64,000 nt of DNA, taken from NCBI GenBank assembly GCA_010356995.1, contig ML996687.1:1335148-1399147 (forward strand). The letters run 5' to 3'. The DNA is from Trichodelitschia bisporula. Lineage: Eukaryota > Ascomycota > Dothideomycetes > Phaeotrichales > Phaeotrichaceae. The notes under the pieces were generated by a model. It had not been told where the DNA came from. It made no database searches and worked only from the letters and a program-made list of their open reading frames with translations. Positions 57,376 to 64,000 of this stretch are shown here, in pieces. Made by a program: the position numbers and the translations under genes. Positions within the stretch are counted from its first letter, which is position 1. Every line of letters begins with the position of its first letter.

Positions 57376-59016
57376 ATGCCGCACCTCACGCTCCCCCCGC
57401 CCCGGCGCATCCTCCTCCTCCCTCTCTCCATCGCCAAAGCAGCAATGGCCCTCTTCCTCCTCAACCTCGCCTACCTCACCGCCCTCCTCCTGTGCACGTC
57501 GCGGCTAGCACTGCGCATTGCCTCCCGCGCGCGCCGCACCCGGTCCGTGCCGAGGAAGCGCTCGACGGTGCTGCTTACCGGGTCTGATCCCGCGGTCCTG
57601 GCTACTGCGCGCGCGCTCAAGAGCGAGGGGCACATCGTGCTCATCGCGGACACAGAGCGTCTGCCGTACCTCAATGCGCTCCGCTACTCCCTCGCCGTAT
57701 CGCGTTTCATCCGCCTCCCCGCCCCCGTGCCTCCAGCGAAAGGACGCAAAGGCCTCTTCGCGCGCCTGCCCTTCCGCGACCCGAAGCCGAGCCCGCCGCT
57801 CTCCGCCCTCCTGCCGAAGCTCATAACCGCCCACAACATATCCCTTTGGATTCCCTTCTCGCTCCCAGGCCCCCGCACCTCCCACGAAGCCACCTCCTCC
57901 GCCGTCCGCACCTCCACATTCTGCTCCATCATCTCCCCCTCCCCCGCAATCAGCACCCTGTCCAAACCCCGCCCCTTCGCCGCCTTCGTCTCGAGCCTAG
58001 AAACCGGCATCCGGGTTCCCAAGCCCGAAACCGTAAACAGCCGGGCCGAGATCCATTCGCGTCTCTGGGCGGCGAAGCACGCACCTTTCGTGCTCACGCG
58101 GCAACCGCGGAGAAGGGATAGCGGGATGGCGAGTCCGCTGCGGGCCGCGCTACCTGCGCTCACTACCTCGAACCCCGGCCCGGCCGGGGCCGAGCGCGAG
58201 GCCGAGACCAAGACCCTGACCCTCCCGCCCGCTGGGTCGGCGGCGCCGGTGGATGCGTGCTACGCCGCCGTAGCGGTCTTGCCGATTTCCCCCGCCCAGC
58301 CTTGGGCTATGGCGCGCGTGCTCAGCGGTGTGCCGGCTGTGGCTTCGGCGCTGATTTCCCGCGGCCGCGTGGCTGTGTTCTCGGCGTCCACTTCCGCTAC
58401 TCCCCTGACCTACATCCCGGGCCAGGCGGAGCCCGCGCCCGTGCTCGCCGACATGACACCTGTCGCGGCAGACAGCAAAGTCAGCGCTGCGCTGCTTAGC
58501 TTCGTGCGTGCATGGGCAGCGGGCCTGAATCGGTTGGAGGGTGGGGAAGGGGCGTTCCATGCGAGCTTTAAGTTCCTCGTGGAAGAGGGGGAGGGGGAGA
58601 GGGTTTGGCCGCTGGGCGTGAGCTTCGACCCCGCGCCCGCGCTTGCGCTGCAGGCTGCTGCGGACCCGAAGGCTGCGCGGGTGCTGGGCGCGGCGTATGC
58701 AGCTGCGGCTGCGGGCGCGTTGGATGGGGAGACGCTCCTCCTCCCTCGTGCCGGGAAGGCGAGACGGGCATACAGCCTCCCGCCTTCGGTGCTGAATCTC
58801 GTGGTGAGGCCGTGGGTGCGGATGTGGCTGCTCCAGGAGAGTCCAATGGGGGTGCTGAGGGGGTGGAAGCGGATGGCGGAGCGGGTGCTGGGCGGCGAGT
58901 GGAGGGAGGAGATGTGGAGTGCTCGGGATCCCGGGCCGTGGGTTTGGCGGTGGGGGGTGCAGACGCCGGTTGAGTGGAGTTTGGGGGGGGTGGGGTGGGC
59001 TTTTGGGAGACGGTAG
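57376..59016 (+). CDS. Membrane-anchored protein of unknown function
   Basis: A single-exon frame of 546 residues. The N-terminus has a signal-anchor-like helix (ILLLPLSIAKAAMALFLLNL and onwards through LTALLLC). It is followed by RSVPRKRSTVLLTGSDPAVL and ATARALKSEGHIVLIADTER, which reads like the N-terminal nucleotide-fold domain of an ATP-grasp-type enzyme. LPYLNALRYSLAVSRFIRLP and PKLITAHNISLWIPFSL continue that resemblance. I cannot see a full ATP-grasp catalytic set later, where the sequence becomes Ala/Pro-rich with ALLSFVRAWAAGLNRLEGGE and FHASFKFLVEEGEGERVWPL. So the ATP-grasp link is an inference of low to moderate strength. An in-frame ATG at 57445 would remove the first 23 residues. 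Confidence 0.65.
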   Translation: MPHLTLPPPRRILLLPLSIAKAAMALFLLNLAYLTALLLCTSRLALRIASRARRTRSVPRKRSTVLLTGSDPAVLATARALKSEGHIVLIADTERLPYLNALRYSLAVSRFIRLPAPVPPAKGRKGLFARLPFRDPKPSPPLSALLPKLITAHNISLWIPFSLPGPRTSHEATSSAVRTSTFCSIISPSPAISTLSKPRPFAAFVSSLETGIRVPKPETVNSRAEIHSRLWAAKHAPFVLTRQPRRRDSGMASPLRAALPALTTSNPGPAGAEREAETKTLTLPPAGSAAPVDACYAAVAVLPISPAQPWAMARVLSGVPAVASALISRGRVAVFSASTSATPLTYIPGQAEPAPVLADMTPVAADSKVSAALLSFVRAWAAGLNRLEGGEGAFHASFKFLVEEGEGERVWPLGVSFDPAPALALQAAADPKAARVLGAAYAAAAAGALDGETLLLPRAGKARRAYSLPPSVLNLVVRPWVRMWLLQESPMGVLRGWKRMAERVLGGEWREEMWSARDPGPWVWRWGVQTPVEWSLGGVGWAFGRR

Positions 59017-59333
59017 GGATGTAGATGTGATGATTGACGGCTGGGTTGGGTTTTGCATAGCATTGCGGGGAAATGGTTGGCTAGGTATATGATGACGATT
59101 TTTCATGCTTTATGTCTTGATGCTTGGGTATGCCCTGCTCGCCATGAGCCTGTTCTGTGCCATGCGGATATCGACTATCACCGTATCCCCTGTTCTCCAC
59201 TCCAGTCGCCGACGCTCAGCGCTCTGCATATCGCTCACGTATTCGAGTCGTTGTCGAGCCGTCGTGTCAAGGCAGCATATCAATACCGTCGCGTCGAGCC
59301 CTCATATCGTACCGTATTGAGCCGTCGAGCCGT

Positions 59334-59733
59334 CTAGTCTGCAGAAATGTACATCACTGCCCCTATTAGCTTTGTAGGGAGGAAGAGGGGTGGGCAAGAA
59401 AGACATACCATTATTCCCCCGAATAAACGCATCGCCATACGTTCTCAGCACGCGTCCGTTGACATACTCGCGCGTCTGCTCGAGCGCGATATTCATGTAC
59501 CCATCGACACTTTGCAACTCCCCTAGCACACGTTAACATCACCCCATGAAAGACGCAAGAAACACAAAAAAAAACGAAGACATAGTCCGTAGTACGCGAC
59601 GTGCGGGGGACGCGAGAGGTGGTAGCTCACCCTTGTACACAACCCCACTATTCAACTTCACCGTAACTGGCGCGCCAATAATGGCACTCAGAAAGCCGGA
59701 GGGATCGCGCGCTTCGTTGTCGCCGTTCTCCAT
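59334..59733 (-). CDS. LSM6: U6 snRNA-associated Sm-like protein LSm6
   Basis: Minus-strand exons 59733-59631, 59522-59409 and 59356-59334 encode 79 residues, the usual LSm6 size. Sm1 motif: SGFLSAIIGAPVTVKLNSGV and VYKGELQSVDGYMNIALEQT. Sm2 motif: VLRTYGDAFIRGNN spliced to VMYISAD. The last coding exon is only 23 nt. Introns: GTGAGC...GTGCTAG and GTATGT...GGGGCAG with a GCTAAT branch. LSm6 is part of the cytoplasmic LSm1-7 ring (mRNA decapping) and the nuclear LSm2-8 ring (U6 snRNA). An upstream ATG is possible but the Met used fits family length. Confidence 0.93.
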
Positions 59734-60645
59734 ACTGCACTGTTTGGGGGGGTCGACGCGAGATGGTATGAGGTTGTACGCGGGGTAGACTAAGGACCCG
59801 AGAGGTTTGGACTTGGACTGCCCGTGACTGCTTGTACCGCTCGAACTGCTTGGCCCGCTTGGCCATGATCATTTGGGGGTTATGTAAGCGCCGAGATGCT
59901 GGGGTGGAAGGCTTGGCGCGGCTGAAGTTTGGGGGATGGGGGAGTGGTGGAGTGGTGGAGAGGATGGGAGGGAGAGTGGGGGTTTTAGGGGTTTCGGATG
60001 GGAGGATAGGACGGTGTTGATGGGTTGTTTCCGGCTGAGTTGACGATGCTGTCCGCATACAGTAGCGGACATCGACGCAACCCGGCCAGGGACGGCTCTG
60101 GATATATCACCACCCACGAGGCTAATCTTGTAGGAGAAGTTACAATATGCTCTTCAGTCTACAACAGCAGCTGTACAATCGAATTCTAGCGGTGTGAAAA
60201 GTGTTACACCACCTTTCTCACAGGATGGAACTCTGCTCCACTTCCAACGGACTCGCTTTCTTGCCCTGAACTTCTTTCTGTCAAGGATCGAGTCTCCAGC
60301 AAGGGGGGGGTACAGTATCTCCATAGACAAAATCACCGCTACGGTAGATAGTATCCATGAGTCTGATCGCATCCCTCCTGGAAAACGTCTCTGTCAAGCG
60401 TGATCGCCTCCAACCACTTCATGAGCCGCTGCTTGCTCTATCGCAGGAAGAAGAGTGCCGCTGGGAAGTGATTCCACAAGTGCCAGCTGAGCCTCTCGAA
60501 GATGTCCTCGATCAGAAACTCCAGCATCATGCGGATCGCAAAGTCTGCCTGTTGCAACTAATATGGCCCCAAACGCCGGTATGATGTCCGCCCAACGCCA
60601 TCCCAATGCCCAACCATCCGTTCTCGTATCACACCATGCATACCC
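59734..60645. other. Intergenic between LSM6 and ERV2-like genes
   Basis: No supported gene. It contains a G-run near 60305-60312 and the LSM6 5' region. Confidence 0.4.
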
Positions 60646-61253
60646 TCACGTACCCTTCTTCTTCTCTTTCTCATCATCCGCACACCCACAATCATAAAAG
60701 TCCCCAATCTTCGAACAATCAAACTGCGGCTTTTTCAACCTCTTATTCACCACATTATGCACATGACACCCCCAGCCAGCAGCAACATTACGCCCATCGA
60801 CCTGCGGCGGAAACTGCTTGAGGACCTCGCCAAAGTGCTCCGCGCATTCGCCACTGCCTTCATCAGCAAAGAGTCCTTGAGGCATCCGGCCTAAACATAC
60901 CACGGATACAACCGCTGAAAAAGGTGAATATACGACCTTAGCGCCTCACTTTCATCCTTTGTCGGCTTCTCCGGAAACCGCGCCAGCGTCGTGTGCAGCA
61001 CCTTCCACGCCGCGCGCCCGAGCTCGGCCTTTATAGTCTCGTTCCCGAGCCGCGGCGCTATAGCGTGTCCGCTTAGATCTGGCTGTGAGTATAATGCGCT
61101 GGCTACGCCAGCTGCGTTTCCTGCGCGCTGCCCGGCGGGTGGTGTGTGTTGGTAGGAGTGGAGAAGGAGGAAGGTGAAGAGGACGGCGGCGACGAGGGCG
61201 AGGAGGCCGGTGCGGCGGGTGGGGCGGGAGAGGGATCGCGAATACATGTCCAT
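60646..61253 (-). CDS. ERV2: FAD-linked sulfhydryl oxidase, ERV2 type
   Basis: Disulfide-generating oxidase of the secretory pathway. Minus-strand exons 61253-60901 and 60853-60646 encode 186 residues. Basic residues then a signal-anchor (GLLALVAAVLFTFLLLHSY) indicate ER membrane targeting, which separates it from mitochondrial Erv1. The Erv fold begins at AELGRAAWKVLHTTLARFPE. The 47-nt intron splits the first Cys codon of the redox centre; splicing yields YPCGECAEHF (Cys118, Cys121). Next are WGCHVHNVVNKRLKKPQFDC (FAD-binding helix) and DFYDCGCADD, whose CGC resembles the shuttle Cys pair of Erv2. It is divergent from the aminotransferase gene, with starts about 500 bp apart. Confidence 0.9.
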
Positions 61254-61750
61254 GGCGAAGTGAGGGGAAGTCGAGTGAGCGTAGCGGACGTAGCAGGTGT
61301 AGCGGGGTAGTGATGGTGGTGATGCGGCGCTCGTTGCCAGTGAAGCAGGCGATGTGGCCCGTCGCAGTCGGTGCGGCGACGTCAAACGCGGCGTCCAGGT
61401 GGCAGATCCCCAATCCGACCTCAGTCAGCGGCGCGCCGGTCCGCGCTAGCCCGAAGCGGAATCCGCAACACAGCCTTGCGCGGCTTTGTGATGGGGGTGG
61501 ACTCGAAGCCCGGCTGTTGGTTCGTTGCAAATGGTTCCAGTCACTTATTTCAGCGTTGCAGTTACAGCCCCGGCCCGCCTCGCGTGTGAGTTGCGGTTCG
61601 GCGCAACGCGGGCGGTGCTTCCCGGCGGGAGCGGGTGTCGCCGATGTCGGACTGGGCGTGTGTGCGCCCCGTGGGGAAAATTCCCCCCAGATTTCACACC
61701 GGAGCCTCAACGACATCATTTTACCCCCGCAGCACCCTACTACAGACACA
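61254..61750. other. Divergent promoter region, ERV2-like and aminotransferase
   Basis: About 500 bp separating two divergent start codons. No gene; no specific site recognised. Confidence 0.5.
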
Positions 61751-62949
61751 ATGGCTTCCTTCCCGCCCCCGCCCGTGAATACGATCGGTGCGTTGCGCGC
61801 AACTGGCCTTTCCGTCGCTAACATAGCCGCGCAGACTGGACGGACATCGGCTTCCGCATGCGCGAAGTAAACGGGCACATCGAATCGCACTACTCCGTCT
61901 CCTCGGGCAAATGGACCGAGCCCGAATTCGTCGAGTCGCCCTACCTGCGTCTGCACGGCATGGCGCCCGCGCTGAACTACGGCCAGCAGTGCTACGAGGG
62001 GCTCAAGGCCTTTCGCGGCCCGGGCGACAAGGCCATTTCCATTTTCCGACCTGACCTGAATGCCGCGCGCCTGCAGCACTCGGCTTCTTTTATCTCTATA
62101 CCTGAAGTCCCGATCGAGCACTTCCTGCGCTGCGTGCGCCTGGCTGTTGGCCTGAACGCCGCGTACGTACCGCCGCATGACACGGGCGCGGCGCTGTATA
62201 TCCGCCCGCTGCTGTTCGGGAGCAGCGCGCAGCTCGGCCTCGCGCCGCCGCAGGAATACACCTTTTGCGTGTTCGTCCTCCCGACCGGCGTGTACCACGG
62301 CACGGCGCCGGTGGACGCGCTGATCCTCGAGGCCTTTGACCGCGCCGCGCCGCATGGGACAGGCTCAGCCAAGGTCGGCGGGAACTACGCGCCGGTGCTG
62401 CGGTGGAGCGAGAGCGCGCACAAGGAGGGGTACGGGATTACGCTGCACCTCGATAGCGCGACGCGGAGTGTGGTGGATGAATTCAGCACGAGTGGGTTCG
62501 TGGGGGCGAAGGTCGGCCCGGGCGGGGTGGGGGGGGGTGATGTCACGCTCGTGGTGCCGGATAGCGAGAATGTGATTGAGAGCGTGACGAGTGCGAGTGT
62601 GTGTGCTATTGCGGAGGCCTGGGGGTGGAAGGTTGAGAAGCGGCCGATTCCGTATGAGGAGCTGCCCGAGTTTACGGAGGTTATGGCGGCGGGGACGGCG
62701 GCGGCGTTGGTGCCGATCAAGAGTATTGCGATGAAGAGTAAGGGGGATAAGTTTCTGTATCGGGAGGGGAGTGATGAGGCGGGGCCGGTGATTACGAGGT
62801 TGCTGAGCCAGCTCAAGGGGTTGCAGCTTGGGAAGGTTGAAGACAAGTTCAGCTGGCTGGACCGCGTGGAGAAGCCGGTTGAGGGGAGCTTTCTGAGGAG
62901 GGACGCGGTGGAGAATGGGAATGTGAAGGAAGTGGGCGATTTGCCGTAA
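61751..62949 (+). CDS. Branched-chain amino-acid aminotransferase (PLP fold type IV)
   Basis: Exons 61751-61787 and 61835-62949 encode 383 residues; the 47-nt intron has a CGCTAAC branch and GCGCAG acceptor. The splice gives VNTIDWTDIGFRMREVNGHI, the usual BCAT start. Core motifs: ALNYGQQCYEGLKAFRG, FRPDLNAARLQHSA, ALYIRPLLFGSSAQLGLAP, and GSAKVGGNYAPVLRWS with PLP-lysine Lys192. EFSTSGFVGA takes the place of the usual EVGTMN-like stretch, and EVMAAGTAAALVPIKSI closes the active site. There is no obvious mitochondrial presequence, so a cytosolic form is likely. Fungi carry several BCAT paralogues, some in secondary-metabolite clusters (such as TOXF-like); no cluster genes are next to it here. 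Reaction: Leu/Ile/Val with 2-oxoglutarate. Confidence 0.9.
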
Positions 62950-64000
62950 GCTAGGAGACCCAAGTAAGTTATACTCGGCTTCTGTGGTTTCTGTCACTGA
63001 TGCCCAGGCCGACGTGTACTTAAAAAGCCCTTCATCTGCTTTCGAGGCCGATGAATACCGTATCTTCCCCCACCACATCTTGCATTGTCTCGGCTTATTG
63101 CTTCCATGTACTCACCTTCCATCGGGGGCTGCCCGCGTCACTCGGTTGACATCCAGACGGAATCGGTATCCCGTACCTTTATCAGCATACGAACACTTGC
63201 CGATCGGCTCCTGGGCTTCGAGAACCGAGTTCAAATATCTGTTCACCGGTGCTTGTACATCCAACATACTCTCTTCTTTTGCCTCGATAGCCTTGTGCAG
63301 TGGTCAACCAGCTTGTAACTTCGGGAAGCCCCTGATACTCGGTTGCCTGTGCCCGTCTGCAACCTCATCTTCGTGGACAACACATCATGATCGAGTACTC
63401 TTCAACCTCTTTTTTTGCATTGCGTGATATCGACATGACCTTGGGCGATGTAGAGGCGAGGAAGGAGCAATGCTAGACGGGAAGGAACAGGAAGCACTTT
63501 ATGTGCGGATAGATTGTGAGCTTCCCATATGTGCTCAGTTGCTCTAGCCATCAGCCGGGTATTCACCTCTGATAACATAACTGGAGAGCTGTTAATGGTG
63601 CGTTTTTGGGTCAGAATCTGCAGTCTCTTGCCCCGTGCTTCGTTTCAGCATCTACGGTCCAGTTGCTCCTTCCACTTGAAACATCCCTTCCTTGTTCTCA
63701 CACTCCATTGACGTCTTCAGCAGTCAGTGTGAATTTCCCGCCAATACCCCGCACGCTTTCCCGACAGTTGTCTAATGTCAATATATCACCTGGCTGATAT
63801 CACTTGGGAGACATGCGGAGAGAAGATCAATCATCATCATGCACCCTTCGCCAAGCCCAATCTATATGAGTTCCAAAGTGCAACGACCCTCTCGTGACGG
63901 CTTACGCTAGGGAGACTGCACAAATCATATGCATTATCGCCTTCGGAATGCAGAGTGGCATCAGGGACCGGATAATTGTGCCCTGCCAATGCTTGTTCCA
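62950..64000. other. Right-end region without a supported gene
   Basis: Begins with the 3' region of the aminotransferase gene. Remaining frames have no domain or clear splice sites. Confidence 0.45.

Noticed and set aside
61751-62949. Aminotransferase as part of a toxin-type metabolite cluster (TOXF-like)
   Set aside because: Its neighbours are ERV2-like and LSM6 housekeeping genes; an ordinary branched-chain aminotransferase explains the sequence.

Overview
The window is nuclear DNA of a filamentous ascomycete (Pezizomycotina). The evidence is short spliceosomal introns of about 40 to 60 nt with GTRNGY donors and CTAAC-like branch sites, many one- to seven-exon genes on both strands, tRNA genes with B-box arms (one with a short intron), and typical Pezizomycotina families: HET domain, fused dioxygenase/P450 fatty-acid oxygenase, cutinase, DUF2235 and an Ecm29-type proteasome protein. 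I cannot name the species from the sequence. All gene models below are my own splice reconstructions.

Layout. 1-18.2 kb is compact and mostly housekeeping: a small secreted Gly-rich protein, 20S proteasome beta-6 (PRE7-like), an HCNGP/SAP30BP-like protein, 20S proteasome beta-7 (PRE4-like), a Na/Ca-exchanger-type antiporter, an EXS/Erd1-type membrane protein, GAR transformylase (ADE8-like) and the proteasome adaptor ECM29. Three proteasome genes therefore lie within 16 kb. 18.2-36.9 kb is accessory: gene fragments with good introns but no recognised family, two Gly/Pro-repeat genes, a roughly 1-kb inverted duplication around one of them, tRNA-Asp, a HET-domain gene, a cutinase-like gene with a long insertion in its catalytic region, and two retroelement relics (copia and Ty3/gypsy type).

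36.9-46 kb holds a seven-exon psi-factor-producing oxygenase (Ppo/linoleate diol synthase), divergent from a DUF2235 hydrolase, followed by an RPB11-like RNA polymerase subunit with unusual extensions and an intron-containing tRNA-Glu. 46.8-50.7 kb is again poor in recognisable genes, with a decayed-looking coiled-coil gene. 50.7-63 kb returns to ordinary genes: a LYAR zinc-finger protein, a conserved fungal membrane protein, a secreted class-3 lipase, a membrane-anchored unknown, LSM6, an ERV2-type sulfhydryl oxidase and a branched-chain aminotransferase.

Functional themes are proteasome assembly and quality control (PRE7, PRE4, ECM29), RNA metabolism (HCNGP-like, RPB11-like, LYAR, LSM6) and lipid or ester chemistry (Ppo, DUF2235, cutinase-like, lipase). 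The most unusual features are the inverted duplication at about 25.0-28.6 kb, the cutinase with a 146-residue gap between its putative catalytic Asp and His, and the extended RPB11-like protein.
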